A stretch of DNA of 37,881 nt from the NCBI GenBank assembly GCA_017936585.1, contig JAGBFI010000041.1:1-37881 (forward strand), in the 5' to 3' direction. The notes beneath the pieces were generated by a model. The model ran no database searches. It was not told where the DNA came from and saw nothing but the letters and a program-made list of their open reading frames with translations. Below, one piece after another: positions 1 to 7,977 of this stretch (positions are counted from its first letter, which is position 1; the number at the start of each line of letters is the position of its first letter). The translations under genes were made by a program, and so were the position numbers. The DNA is from Clostridia bacterium (GTDB taxonomy: Bacteria > Bacillota > Clostridia > Christensenellales > UBA1242).

Positions 1-663
1 ATAATAGAATCCTTCAAAACTGTTTACAGAACCACCCATTATCGAATAGAGGTCAGTCCAATCATTTTCAATCAAAGCTTCGAAGCCAAAGTCAACTGAA
101 ATCATTCCGTCATTTCCCACACTCAACGCCCCAAAAGAATCATTTGCAAAAACGATTTCATAGTCCTTTGCATCATAATCAATCCCCCAATTCCATGCAG
201 TGTTGGTGTCAAGAGTAAGTCTTATGTCAGAAATCGAATCTCCGTCGAATGTTGTGTCAACTTTTGAAATCGTGTAACGAATGGAATCATAGAGATAATA
301 AAAATCAGTTTCAAGTTCTCCATCTTTCATATTTCCGTCTGCTCTATATGTATATCCATTTGCAGTGTCCAAATTTGCGAAAAAATTCACTCTCCACTTT
401 GCAATTTCAGAATCATTTGGATTTTCATAAATTGTATAAAGTCCAAACAAGATTTCTCTTGCAAAAAGGTTGTAATAATTCACCGAGTAAGCCCCAACTG
501 CATTTTGAAAGTTGTAATCAGCTGGTTTTGAAAGTACTTTTGCCCCATCAAGAGAACTTGGGGTGTCATCACCCAACAACCCACCTGGGCCGCCATCACA
601 CCCCACAAAAAACAAAAACATAAAACATAACAGAAATGACAAAAGTCTTTTTTTCTTTTTCAC
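1..663 (-). CDS. Lipoprotein, C-terminus cut by window edge
   Basis: The reading frame is open from a GTG at 663 to the left edge of the window, so about 221 residues are visible and the C-terminus is missing. The N-terminus is a lipoprotein signal: four lysines, a hydrophobic stretch and a lipobox FFVGC, followed by a Gly/Pro/Asp-rich linker (DGGPGGLLGDD). The mature part is rich in Tyr, Asn and Asp and resembles no family I can name. An in-frame TGA four codons before the GTG rules out an upstream start, and no clear ribosome binding site is visible. It lies 43 nt downstream of another lipoprotein gene, separated by a terminator. Expected location is the outer face of the membrane; the function is unknown. 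Confidence 0.75.
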   Translation of the reverse strand, partial: MKKKKRLLSFLLCFMFLFFVGCDGGPGGLLGDDTPSSLDGAKVLSKPADYNFQNAVGAYSVNYYNLFAREILFGLYTIYENPNDSEIAKWRVNFFANLDTANGYTYRADGNMKDGELETDFYYLYDSIRYTISKVDTTFDGDSISDIRLTLDTNTAWNWGIDYDAKDYEIVFANDSFGALSVGNDGMISVDFGFEALIENDWTDLYSIMGGSVNSFEGFYY

Positions 664-686
664 AGTTTTATGATATCACAATCGTC

Positions 687-719
687 AAAAAAAAACAAGG
701 AATTTTCACAATTCCTTGT
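687..719 (-). terminator. Intrinsic terminator of the 619-aa lipoprotein gene
   Basis: Inverted repeat of 10 bp (695-704 and 710-719) with a 5-nt loop, followed on the minus strand by a run of nine T. The hairpin includes the last codons and stop of the upstream gene. Confidence 0.8.
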
Positions 720-2565
720 CATTTTCAGCAATTTTTGAAACTTGAAATAGTTTTAAATTGCCTATATCCAATTCATATTCGCCAACTTCTGGGATTATCC
801 ATTTATTAGAATTGTTGTTTACAACTTGATCAACTGCCAAATATGATCCATTTGCATCCGCTATAATTCCAAATATAACGCGCTTGATTTGTCCGTTTAT
901 TTCAATAATATAGTGCATATCCCAAGTTTGAACATACCCCATATCAAAACCTGCTGCCGGCGTTGTGTCCGGAGTTTTCATCCCGAACAAAACTTTTGCA
1001 TTGGCATATTCAGGAATTTTTGTTCCTTCATTGTTGATGCTGTATCCTTGATAGCCAACCTCAACAATTCTGTCAAAAATGTTTGTTGTCATTGCTTCAT
1101 ATTGAGCTTTTTCTTCTGATGTCATATCACTGGTGCTGTAGTCAAGGGTGATGTCCGGAACTCCTTGTCCCGTACGCTTCGCTTCCATTTGAAGCAAAAA
1201 GTTCCTGAAATCTTCTTTAGTTGAAATTGAGCCATCAGCAAGTGACGTATAAAGATTTGACTTATCAGAAATATAAACTTCTCCAAATCTTTGCTCACCT
1301 TCTGTGCCATAATCATAAAGCACCCCAAAAGAAATTTTTTCAGGAGTTGCATTGACGTATAAAATCTGGTTTGTTTTATAGTTGTCGTTCAACTTACGAT
1401 ATGCAAAGAAATCTTTTCCAAATTGGTTTTCGCTGCCAGATTCATTCTTAAGCCAAGGCTCAAGCACGTCCTTGATTGCCACAACATCAAAAACAAGTTC
1501 TCCATTCACTTTTTGGCAAATGTATTCTTTTTCAACTGTGTCATCAACCACATTTTCTTGTGGAAGGATAACCGCTGGGAAATCTTTCACAATTTGAGTG
1601 CTGCCTGTTGCTTGTGTGATTGTGAGTCTGTTGCCGTCAAGAATGAAAGAAAGTTGAGTTGTTCCGACAGAGCCATTAAGAGTGTTTCTGGCTTCAATAT
1701 ATTCACCCCAAACAACACTATCAAATTTTGATTGCATGTCTGCAAGAGTTGTTTCCGCATCTGTTTCGGTGAAGTTTTTGTGCCATTTGTTGTCACTTTC
1801 AAGTGTGTATACATAATTTTGTCCATTTTCTTTTGAATAATATGAAACGACTCCATCCTCTTCAACCATCATAAGGTCATAATCAAATTTCACCGTTATC
1901 ATGGTTGAATTTTTGATATCTTGATATGTGAAGTTTGCGTCATTTGAAAGTGAAGCAATGAAATTTTCAACTCGCGCAATAACTTCAGCTGTTTCAGCCT
2001 CTGAAGCCACTGTGTTGTCAACCTCAATTGTTGGAAGCGTAAAATCAGTTTTTCCAACTTTTGAAAGTGAAAGCTCTGTTTCTCCACCAATCACAAAAGT
2101 TGCTGTCCCTTTTCCAACTGTTGCAACAACGCTGTCGCCATCAGCTTGTTTTCCGTTGAGCTTTCCGTCCGTCATTGAGCTCCATGTGATTCCATCAATT
2201 TCGCTGATAATTGAATCTCTTTCAGTGTCAACATTTTTGCTTGACAAGTCCTTTTGCCACTTATTGTCAGTGTTTTTTCTCACTCTCACATCTTTGTTGT
2301 CCGAAACAAAATAATATTCTGAGCCCACTTTCAACGCATTGCCTTCAAATTCATATGCATCATAAATATCGTCAGAAAAGTCAGCAGTGAAATTTTTTCC
2401 TGTTTTTGCGTTTGAAATCAGGCTGTCGATGTTTGCCATAGCCTCAGTGAAGGTCATTGTTGGCTTAGGCTCCTTTTCATTTCCACAACCCACAAACCCA
2501 AAAGCAGATGTAGTCATGATAGTTGCAATCCCGAGTGTAACCATTTTCTTTAAAAATTTATTCAT
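706..2565 (-). CDS. Lipoprotein of unknown function, 619 aa
   Basis: A basic N-terminus (MNKFLKK), a hydrophobic core and the lipobox GFVGC at about residues 23-27 mark a signal peptidase II substrate anchored on the outer membrane face. The following GNEKEP is a typical linker. The mature protein is acidic and Asn/Thr-rich. It shows repeated blocks of similar make-up (TxFT-DxxD-YY-x-YWxK-like stretches near residues 55-110 and 205-265), suggesting internally duplicated beta-rich modules as in LppX/LolA-like lipoproteins; that comparison is only inference. The ATG at 2565 is preceded by AGGGGAGG and by a good promoter. The SD lies in the loop of an 8-bp hairpin. No enzyme motif is recognisable. 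Confidence 0.85.
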   Translation of the reverse strand: MNKFLKKMVTLGIATIMTTSAFGFVGCGNEKEPKPTMTFTEAMANIDSLISNAKTGKNFTADFSDDIYDAYEFEGNALKVGSEYYFVSDNKDVRVRKNTDNKWQKDLSSKNVDTERDSIISEIDGITWSSMTDGKLNGKQADGDSVVATVGKGTATFVIGGETELSLSKVGKTDFTLPTIEVDNTVASEAETAEVIARVENFIASLSNDANFTYQDIKNSTMITVKFDYDLMMVEEDGVVSYYSKENGQNYVYTLESDNKWHKNFTETDAETTLADMQSKFDSVVWGEYIEARNTLNGSVGTTQLSFILDGNRLTITQATGSTQIVKDFPAVILPQENVVDDTVEKEYICQKVNGELVFDVVAIKDVLEPWLKNESGSENQFGKDFFAYRKLNDNYKTNQILYVNATPEKISFGVLYDYGTEGEQRFGEVYISDKSNLYTSLADGSISTKEDFRNFLLQMEAKRTGQGVPDITLDYSTSDMTSEEKAQYEAMTTNIFDRIVEVGYQGYSINNEGTKIPEYANAKVLFGMKTPDTTPAAGFDMGYVQTWDMHYIIEINGQIKRVIFGIIADANGSYLAVDQVVNNNSNKWIIPEVGEYELDIGNLKLFQVSKIAENDKEL

Positions 2566-2595
2566 AGAATTTTGCCTCCCCTAATCAAAAATTCT
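2566..2595 (-). promoter_or_regulatory. Hairpin presenting the Shine-Dalgarno in its loop
   Basis: On the minus strand AGAATTTT and AAAATTCT (8 perfect base pairs) flank a 14-nt loop that contains the SD AGGGGAGG. The start codon follows the hairpin directly. It could modulate initiation or simply present the SD. Confidence 0.45.
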
Positions 2596-2610
2596 AATTT
2601 TGTTGTTTTT

Positions 2611-2639
2611 ATTATAGCACCTTTCCCCTCCATTTGCAA
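2611..2639 (-). promoter_or_regulatory. Sigma-A type promoter of the lipoprotein gene
   Basis: TTGCAA (2634-2639), a 17-nt spacer and TATAAT (2611-2616) on the minus strand. More TTGCAA motifs lie just upstream. Confidence 0.7.
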
Positions 2640-2810
2640 TACCCATTTTTGCAATTTTTTGCAAAAACAGAGCGTTTTGAAGACGAAATTTATGGCAACC
2701 CGCCAAAATTCGACCAATTATTCAATCAAATTTTCCTGCAAAGATTTTTGTTTTGAAAAACGCATCACGATTTGGAATCCTCTCAGGGTTTTGGAAATCA
2801 AACTTTGTTG

Positions 2811-3644
2811 TCACAACCCAGAACGCATAAAGAAGAACAAATATTGCTGAGCATAGCCAGACAAAAGCCCAAATTCGTCAGTCAAATTGAATCTGATTTT
2901 CTCCCGCGACAGATTTTTTTCTGCCGGATAGAATCTCAAATACATCTTTTCAATCCAAGTGTCCACAGGGAAAACATCTCCTCTGCCAAATCCAAACAAA
3001 AGCACACAATCCGCCACTTTTGGCCCCACACCTGCAAGTGAAATCAGTTTTTCTCGCAAGCTTTTGGTTGAAAGTATTTGCCAATCCTGCAAAACATCCT
3101 CGTTCACATGCCTGAGCACCTTGAAAAGATATTTGCTGCGATATCCAGCACCCAACGCTGAAAAATCTTCTTCGGTTGCCGCCAAAAGTTGCTTTCTCGT
3201 TGGAAACGCATAATATCCACTCATCTTTGTCCCAAATTTTTCACGCATTCGATTCAATATCAGTTGAATTCTTTTTATGTTATTGTTTGCGGAGACAATA
3301 AAGGAAATCAATGTTTCAAACAAATCTTGTTTCAAAATTCTTATGCCGTGTCCAAACTTGATAGGTTCTTTCAGAATTTCATAACGCAACAACCCTGCTT
3401 TCAAAGCTGCATAATCAGTCTGCAAGTCAAAGAAACTTTCAAAATATGTCGGATTTTCTGCCACAATTTCATAGCCCGTTTCCGTTTCAAAAATTTCCGC
3501 TTTTTTGTCTGTTGAAAAAACGACATAATGCCCACCCGCGGCTTTTTCATATGAAAAAATTTGCCCACATTCCAAAATGTGTTCAGGTGAAAAATCTTCT
3601 TTCCCAAAAATTTGTATTTTATTCTTTGAAATTTTATATTCCAT
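2811..3644 (-). CDS. ogg: 8-oxoguanine DNA glycosylase (OGG1 type)
   Basis: Removes 8-oxo-7,8-dihydroguanine from DNA in base-excision repair and cleaves the abasic site. The 277-aa protein has the OGG N-terminal block HILECGQIFSYEK (residues 22-34) and SFIVSANNNIKR (114-125). The helix-hairpin-helix LAGVGPKVADC (203-213) supplies the catalytic Lys209, and FPVDTW (225-230) supplies the catalytic Asp228. I chose ATG 3644, because homologues begin close to this point; a GTG further up at 3710 would add 22 basic residues that do not look conserved. The SD for 3644 is weak. It lies downstream of rpmA in the same orientation, behind the rpmA terminator. Confidence 0.9.
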   Translation of the reverse strand: MEYKISKNKIQIFGKEDFSPEHILECGQIFSYEKAAGGHYVVFSTDKKAEIFETETGYEIVAENPTYFESFFDLQTDYAALKAGLLRYEILKEPIKFGHGIRILKQDLFETLISFIVSANNNIKRIQLILNRMREKFGTKMSGYYAFPTRKQLLAATEEDFSALGAGYRSKYLFKVLRHVNEDVLQDWQILSTKSLREKLISLAGVGPKVADCVLLFGFGRGDVFPVDTWIEKMYLRFYPAEKNLSREKIRFNLTDEFGLLSGYAQQYLFFFMRSGL

Positions 3645-3728
3645 ACCCACCACTTTCAAAAAAAGAGAAGCTCCTCTTTTCAGGCAACATTTCCTCCGCC
3701 GTTTCAACACCTAAATAGCACATACCAA

Positions 3729-3753
3729 TAAAAAAAGGGCATCAAAGCCCTTT
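3729..3753 (-). terminator. Terminator of the rplU-prp-rpmA operon
   Basis: 7-bp stem AAAGGGC/GCCCTTT with a 6-nt loop and a run of T on the minus strand, just after the rpmA stop. Confidence 0.85.
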
Positions 3754-3758
3754 AAAAT

Positions 3759-4031
3759 TTATTCTGCAACAACAGAAACAACATTTTTTCCATTGCTCTT
3801 TTCAAACACCACTTTTCCTTCTTTGAGAGCAAAAAGTGTGTAGTCCTTTCCAAGTCCAACGTTTGTGCCAGGATAAACCTTAGTTCCGCGTTGTCTCAAA
3901 ATGATTGAACCAGCTGTAACGAATTCACCGGCATAAGCTTTCACGCCAAGACGTTTGCTTTGTGAATCTCTGCCGTTTTTGGTGCTTCCGCCACCCTTTT
4001 TATGAGCAAAAAGTTGTAAATTAATAAACAT
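3759..4031 (-). CDS. rpmA: Ribosomal protein bL27 with a Prp-cleaved N-terminus
   Basis: Large-subunit protein whose N-terminus reaches towards the peptidyl-transferase centre. The 90-aa product begins [16 protein letters not shown]. This is the Firmicutes form in which the first nine residues are removed after the NLQLF motif to expose AHKKGG. The rest ([28 protein letters not shown]) is canonical. ATG 4031 was chosen because it gives exactly this leader and has GGAGG nine nt upstream. The start overlaps the end of prp by 11 nt, so translation is likely coupled. It is the last gene of rplU-prp-rpmA. Confidence 0.97.
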   Translation of the reverse strand: MFINLQLFAHKKGGGSTKNGRDSQSKRLGVKAYAGEFVTAGSIILRQRGTKVYPGTNVGLGKDYTLFALKEGKVVFEKSNGKNVVSVVAE

Positions 4032-4350
4032 CTTTTTTAACCTCCATTTTAACAAATCTCGCATACTCATTCGCGATTTCTTGCAAAGTTTTTTCCATAG
4101 CCTCCAAAATTGCCTGTGCAGAAGGATTTTTTAAATCGGCCTCACCAAGATGAACAAACATATATCCATCTCTGATTTCACTTTCAACCTGAAGATTCAA
4201 AACTTCACTCAAACCAACCAGTGTCATTTGACTTGCTGTGGAAATTCCGCTGCAAACAATGTCAGCACCCGCTTCCGCAAATCTGCTGTGTCCCTTGATT
4301 TGAAATCCGCTTATGAGTTTTTCTTGCTTGAAAATAATTATCTTCGTCAT
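4021..4350 (-). CDS. prp: Ribosomal-processing cysteine protease Prp
   Basis: Cleaves the N-terminal extension of L27, an essential step for ribosome assembly in the species that have it. The 109-aa protein has the catalytic His21 in [15 protein letters not shown] and Cys33 at the end of that segment, matching the YsxB/Prp family in spacing. ATG 4350 starts one nt after the rplU stop and gives the family N-terminus (MTKIIIFKQ). The gene sits between rplU and rpmA, the classic arrangement, and its substrate with the matching cleavage motif is the next gene. Confidence 0.95.
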   Translation of the reverse strand: MTKIIIFKQEKLISGFQIKGHSRFAEAGADIVCSGISTASQMTLVGLSEVLNLQVESEIRDGYMFVHLGEADLKNPSAQAILEAMEKTLQEIANEYARFVKMEVKKDVY

Positions 4351-4351
4351 A

Positions 4352-4660
4352 TTACATCTTAATTGAAACAATCTTAAGTTCTGTCCATGGTTGTCTATGA
4401 CCTTGTTTCTTGCGTTCATTTTTCTTAGGTTTGTATTTATAAACTACAATCTTATCGCCCTTTCCATGAGCAAGAATTTCAGCAACCACTTCAGCCGCTT
4501 CCACGGTTGGTGTCCCAGCAACAGTTTTGTCTCCGTCTGAAATAAGCAAAACATCAAGTTTGATTTTGTCACCAACTTCACCGTTAAGTTTTTCAACTTT
4601 GAGTGTGTCGTTTTCTGTGACGTTGTATTGCTTTCCACCTGTCTGAATAACTGCAAACAT
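4352..4660 (-). CDS. rplU: Ribosomal protein bL21
   Basis: 102-aa large-subunit protein binding 23S rRNA. The N-terminus MFAVIQTGGKQYNV and the basic C-terminal YKPKKNERKKQGHRQPWT block are family hallmarks. The ATG at 4660 has AGGAGG nine nt upstream. First gene of the rplU-prp-rpmA operon, with a strong promoter and a structured leader, so its level is probably controlled through that leader. Confidence 0.97.
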   Translation of the reverse strand: MFAVIQTGGKQYNVTENDTLKVEKLNGEVGDKIKLDVLLISDGDKTVAGTPTVEAAEVVAEILAHGKGDKIVVYKYKPKKNERKKQGHRQPWTELKIVSIKM

Positions 4661-4786
4661 TCTTCTATACCTCCTCTAACCAAACTCGCTGTCGTCTAAG
4701 GTGGGGGCTTCTGCCCCTTTGCCAGCTTTGATTGAAGTCTCAACCAAGCAAACAAGTTTTCTTTAAACCCGACACATGCGGATACC
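4661..4786 (-). ncRNA. L21-type 5' leader of the rplU operon
   Basis: About 125 nt of untranslated RNA between the promoter and rplU. It contains a GGGGC/GCCCC hairpin with an AGAA loop (about 4704-4720) and other short stems. Position and the GC-rich hairpin match the ribosomal L21 leader of Firmicutes, which is thought to mediate feedback by L21. The assignment rests on context and the visible hairpin, not on a covariance search. Confidence 0.6.
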
Positions 4787-4791
4787 GCATA

Positions 4792-4820
4792 ATTATAGCA
4801 CACAAACTTTCTTCTGTCAA
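4792..4820 (-). promoter_or_regulatory. Promoter of rplU-prp-rpmA
   Basis: Perfect consensus: TTGACA (4815-4820), 17-nt spacer, TATAAT (4792-4797) on the minus strand. Confidence 0.9.
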
Positions 4821-4851
4821 CATTTTTGAGGGAATTTGTCAGAAAAACGAA

Positions 4852-4879
4852 GAAAAAAAGAGGGGCTTCAGCCCCCCTT
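4852..4879 (-). terminator. Terminator of the 307-aa gene
   Basis: GC-rich stem GGGGCT/AGCCCC followed on the minus strand by TCTTTTTTT. The stem begins inside the final codons and includes the stop codon of the upstream gene. Confidence 0.85.
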
Positions 4880-5791
4880 TCCTCCTTTACCATCAAATTC
4901 GCGAGTTATCGCATCAAGCAATTCTTCTATGTCAATCCCAATGGACAAATCATCAGTAAAATCAATTTTTGAGGAAGTCCTTTTCAAACTTCCCTCTGCA
5001 GCGGCATTCACATATACATTGTTTTTCTTTCTCTTGAGAACAGCTGGCAAAATTTGATAGTCCCTTGGGAATGTGTATACATCTGTGCACACAATCGACT
5101 TTGGGTCTTCACTCAAAAACTCTTCAAAATCGTCATCAAGCTTCGCCGACAAAGCAATTCCACTGAGGGTCAAATAAATTCTGTAAAAGTTCTCTTCTTT
5201 GAACTTTGCAAAGGCAACTTTCTCTTCCTGTCCAATCCAGCCAACAATCGAAATATCTTCAATCTTATCATCAAAAAATTTGTTTCTTTCAACGTCATAA
5301 AGTTTGTCTACGCCTTCAACTGTGCAAACCCTTCCAACACCGCGTCTCACGGCTTCGCACTCCAAAAATCTATCTTTTGAGATTTTTCCCGTTTCCGCAT
5401 TCATATACGCCCATTTGCCGTCTTCAAACTGAACAAGCGCATAACCTTCTCTGATATCCCCAATCTTCTTCAATTTTTCTTGAGGCATTGAAATTGTCCA
5501 AGAGCGAGTGTCAAAGAAAGCAGCATCCCCGCTTTCAAGTTCAACAGGCAATAGACCTCTTGAGAAAAGGCTTCTAAGTTCAAGTTCTCTTTTTGCCTCA
5601 GCATCACTGATTTTGGCTTTTTCTGAATCGACCCCAACGTAATAGAGTGCCACCACGTCATCTTCAATCACCAATTTGCGAGAGTTTTGTCTGTCATTTC
5701 TCCCATTAATCCAGCAAACCACTTTGTTCGATTTCAAAACTGTCTTTTTTTCTCTTTTTAACTTTCTGTTCTTAAACACAAGAACCCCCAT
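4868..5791 (-). CDS. Unknown protein, 307 aa, possible WG-repeat-like fold
   Basis: I do not recognise this family. It has no signal peptide or membrane helix, so it is probably cytoplasmic. The first 25 residues are strongly basic. A segment near residues 112-138 (EGYALVQFEDGKWAYMN, then TGKI) resembles a WG/beta-strand repeat; later parts alternate short strands with acidic patches. The C-terminus ends in GKGGKGG. It is transcribed alone, from a perfect promoter to its own terminator. The predicted transcript starts only about 16 nt before the ATG at 5791 and no Shine-Dalgarno is visible, so translation may start in a near-leaderless way. Confidence 0.75.
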   Translation of the reverse strand: MGVLVFKNRKLKREKKTVLKSNKVVCWINGRNDRQNSRKLVIEDDVVALYYVGVDSEKAKISDAEAKRELELRSLFSRGLLPVELESGDAAFFDTRSWTISMPQEKLKKIGDIREGYALVQFEDGKWAYMNAETGKISKDRFLECEAVRRGVGRVCTVEGVDKLYDVERNKFFDDKIEDISIVGWIGQEEKVAFAKFKEENFYRIYLTLSGIALSAKLDDDFEEFLSEDPKSIVCTDVYTFPRDYQILPAVLKRKKNNVYVNAAAEGSLKRTSSKIDFTDDLSIGIDIEELLDAITREFDGKGGKGG

Positions 5792-5813
5792 ATCTTAAAT
5801 TAGTTCAGTGTCG

Positions 5814-5842
5814 ATTATATAATCCTCCCAGCCAGTTGTCAA
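5814..5842 (-). promoter_or_regulatory. Promoter of the 307-aa gene
   Basis: Perfect TTGACA (5837-5842), 17-nt spacer, TATAAT (5814-5819) on the minus strand; predicted start near 5807. Confidence 0.88.
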
Positions 5843-5856
5843 TATGCAAAACAATC

Positions 5857-5882
5857 AAAAAAAGACCGATTTCTCAGTCTTT
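5857..5882 (-). terminator. Terminator downstream of lspA-rluD
   Basis: Stem AAAGACTG/CGGTCTTT (one wobble) with a T-run on the minus strand. A second, larger pairing (GACC near 5864 with GGTC near 5895, both in A/T runs) could form instead. Confidence 0.8.
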
Positions 5883-5928
5883 ATTCACAAAAAGTGGTCT
5901 TTTTTTCTTTAAACAAGACACAAAAAAG

Positions 5929-6837
5929 TTACTCAATCTCCAGTTTTTTCTGTTTTTTCAAGTATTCTGCAAAATGCTGAGGTAGTGGAGCCTCAAAACA
6001 CATCTCCCTCCCCGTGCGTGGATGAGTGAAAGAAAGCTTATATGCATGCAAAAGTTGCCCTTCAAGCCCCTTGATCTCATGCCCATAAAGTTTATCCCCA
6101 ACAACTGGATGGTGAATAAACTTTGATTGAACTCTGATTTGATGAGTTCTGCCAGTCAAAAGTGAAAACTCCATAAGAGTACATTTTTCAAATCTCTCAA
6201 GCACTTTAAAGTCAGTAATTGCAATTCGCCCATCCACCTGAACACTGATTTTTTTGCGATCCTTGGGGTCGCGTTTTAAAAACGTTTCGATTCGCCCATC
6301 ATTTTCTTTGACATAGCCCTCAACAAGTGCCAAATAACATCTACGAGCGGTTTTGTTTTTGATTTGCTCCGCCAAACTTTTATGAGCAAGGTCGTTTTTT
6401 GCCACCACCAAAAGCCCACTCGTGTCTTTGTCAAGCCTGTGCACAATTCCGGGACGAAGTTCACCGTTGATTCCACTTAAATCCTTCACATGAAAAAGAA
6501 GAGCATTCACAAGGGTCCCACTCTTAGTGGAAGAACATGGATGCACCACAAGCCCTTGTGGTTTGTTGATGACAAGCAGGTCGCCGTCCTCATAAACCAC
6601 ATTCAAAGAAATATCCTCTCCGGCAGTGGAAATTTTCTCTGGCTCACGCCATTCAACCTCAATTTTCTGTCCAATCTTCAAAGAAAGTCCCGCTTTCACT
6701 CCGCTCTTTCCATCCACCTTGACAAGTTCTTTTTCGATTAGATTTTTAATGTGTGAACGCGAAAAATCTGGAAGCCTTTCCATAAGAAAAACATCCAACC
6801 TTTGTCCCTTTTCTTCAGCAAAAAATTCTTTAGTCAT
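5929..6837 (-). CDS. rluD: Pseudouridine synthase, RluA/RluD family
   Basis: Isomerises uridines in 23S rRNA to pseudouridine. The 302-aa protein has an N-terminal S4 RNA-binding domain (about residues 11-60, RLDVFLMERL...SRSHIKNLIEKELVKVDG). The catalytic domain carries HRLDKDTSGL, with the nucleophile Asp136, and TGRTHQIRVQ further on. ATG 6837 was chosen over upstream starts because it overlaps the lspA stop by 8 nt (coupled translation) and gives the usual family start. Specificity (RluD versus another RluA-type enzyme) cannot be decided from sequence alone; the lspA neighbourhood is the one seen in Bacillota. Confidence 0.92.
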   Translation of the reverse strand: MTKEFFAEEKGQRLDVFLMERLPDFSRSHIKNLIEKELVKVDGKSGVKAGLSLKIGQKIEVEWREPEKISTAGEDISLNVVYEDGDLLVINKPQGLVVHPCSSTKSGTLVNALLFHVKDLSGINGELRPGIVHRLDKDTSGLLVVAKNDLAHKSLAEQIKNKTARRCYLALVEGYVKENDGRIETFLKRDPKDRKKISVQVDGRIAITDFKVLERFEKCTLMEFSLLTGRTHQIRVQSKFIHHPVVGDKLYGHEIKGLEGQLLHAYKLSFTHPRTGREMCFEAPLPQHFAEYLKKQKKLEIE

Positions 6838-7369
6838 CCTTTCTGTCCTTAGGTTCTTCCACTTCAACAATCTTTTCTTTTTTGTCTTTTTTATACATTC
6901 TGACAAAATAGATAATCAAATATATGAAGAAAAGAAGCACCCCAACACACAAAAATACATCTGCGAAGTTAAAAATTGGGAAATTTGGCCAAAAAGCAAA
7001 CTGAATGAAGTCACGTACATAGCCAAACGCGATGCGGTCAAACATATTTCCAAGACATCCAGCAATCAAAAAACCATATGCAATTGTCAAAAGCCAAGAT
7101 TTGTTTTTCTCTTTGATGTAATAGAAGATGAAAATTGCCAAGAAAACAATTGAAAGCACCACCAAAAACACTTGTTTGCCAGCCATAAGTCCCCAAGCTG
7201 CCCCCATGTTGTGCACGAGCTTAAAATTAAAGAGATATGGAATGACAGAAATTGTCTCTCCACCCGCAAGCTGAGCATCAAAAACATATTTTGTCACCAA
7301 ATCGAGCACCACAACAGCAACAATAATAGCGCACATAACGCCAATTTTCCACCAAACTTTCTTGTTCAT
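6830..7369 (-). CDS. lspA: Lipoprotein signal peptidase II
   Basis: Membrane aspartyl protease that cuts the signal peptide from lipidated prolipoproteins; the lipoproteins encoded elsewhere in this window are expected substrates. The 179-aa protein has four hydrophobic helices and the family blocks NMGAAWGL (54-61), GNMFDRIAFGYVRDF with catalytic Asp120, and FNFAD with catalytic Asp137. The C-terminal 25 residues are highly charged. AAAGGG precedes the ATG at 7369. rluD overlaps its end. Confidence 0.96.
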   Translation of the reverse strand: MNKKVWWKIGVMCAIIVAVVVLDLVTKYVFDAQLAGGETISVIPYLFNFKLVHNMGAAWGLMAGKQVFLVVLSIVFLAIFIFYYIKEKNKSWLLTIAYGFLIAGCLGNMFDRIAFGYVRDFIQFAFWPNFPIFNFADVFLCVGVLLFFIYLIIYFVRMYKKDKKEKIVEVEEPKDRKDD

Positions 7370-7417
7370 AACTTTCCCTTTAAACTTTGTTTTTTTTCAA
7401 AAAACTCTTTCAAAATG

Positions 7418-7460
7418 ACACGATCAAACTCCGAAAACAACTGCTTTCGGGCCCGTAGGG
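7418..7460 (-). other. Hairpin in the sepF-lspA gap
   Basis: AACTGC/GCAGTT stem with a GC-rich interior (GGGCCC) and then TTTTC on the minus strand. It is a possible weak terminator of sepF or part of the lspA leader. Confidence 0.35.
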
Positions 7461-7469
7461 CAGTTTCAC

Positions 7470-7832
7470 TTATTCTCTTTCAATCTCCATGTTCTTAGGC
7501 AAAAAAATGTACAAATTTTTGTCCACAATCTCCTCAGTTGCGCCCAAAACATCAATCACGCCATGATAATAATCCAAAATTTTGTTCTTCTCAACACCGC
7601 TGCAAGCTCTGAAATCTAGAAAAAATGGGATGTTTTTTTTCAAAAGTTCAACATGATTTTTACATTCTTCAAAGCTTTCTGGATAAAAAACTCTGATTCC
7701 ATCAATTTCATCGGGCAATTTTTGTGAAACCTTGAGATTATACGACGCCTTTGGAGTGTTTTTTTTCTTGACAACTTTGACGTCATCACCCTCAAATCCA
7801 AAAAATTTGTAAATGTAATTCATGAATCCCAT
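7470..7832 (-). CDS. sepF: Cell division protein SepF
   Basis: FtsZ-associated protein that anchors and shapes the division ring at the membrane. The 120-aa product starts MGFMNYIYKFFGFEGDD, the amphipathic membrane-binding helix typical of SepF, followed by a Lys/Asn-rich linker. The C-terminal SepF fold includes IRVFYPESFEE, IPFFLDF, and KILDYYHGVIDVLGATEEIVDKNLYIFLP. ATG 7832 was chosen for this helix and for GGAAGG upstream; the frame is open further up but the extra residues are not SepF-like. It is separated from lspA by 100 nt. Confidence 0.93.
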   Translation of the reverse strand: MGFMNYIYKFFGFEGDDVKVVKKKNTPKASYNLKVSQKLPDEIDGIRVFYPESFEECKNHVELLKKNIPFFLDFRACSGVEKNKILDYYHGVIDVLGATEEIVDKNLYIFLPKNMEIERE

Positions 7833-7899
7833 AAAATTCCTTCCTTTTCTAAATGATATCATAAATAAAAAAAATTTCAAAACAAAAGAGTGCGTTTGT

Positions 7900-7928
7900 T
7901 TGACTTTAACCTGCAATTAAACTAAAAT
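7900..7928 (+). promoter_or_regulatory. Promoter of the M18 aminopeptidase gene
   Basis: TTGACT (7900-7905), 17-nt spacer, TAAAAT (7923-7928). A 22-nt block overlapping the -10 recurs almost unchanged at 28140. Confidence 0.65.
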
Positions 7929-7977
7929 CAAAATAAGTCTTAAATTTATGCAAACAATAAGTTTTAAAGGAGAAAAC

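Noticed and set aside
249..623. Plus-strand 124-codon open frame over the first lipoprotein
   Set aside because: Its composition is that of a shadow frame. The minus-strand frame has a clear lipoprotein signal and runs over the same bases.
2634..2665. TTGCAA-type repeats upstream of the lipoprotein promoter as a special array
   Set aside because: Three loosely spaced short motifs in A/T-rich DNA; only one works as a -35, the others are not regular enough to claim a function.
4696..4896. Minus-strand 66-codon open frame in front of rplU
   Set aside because: It crosses the terminator of the upstream gene, the rplU promoter and the leader; no SD and no protein-like pattern.
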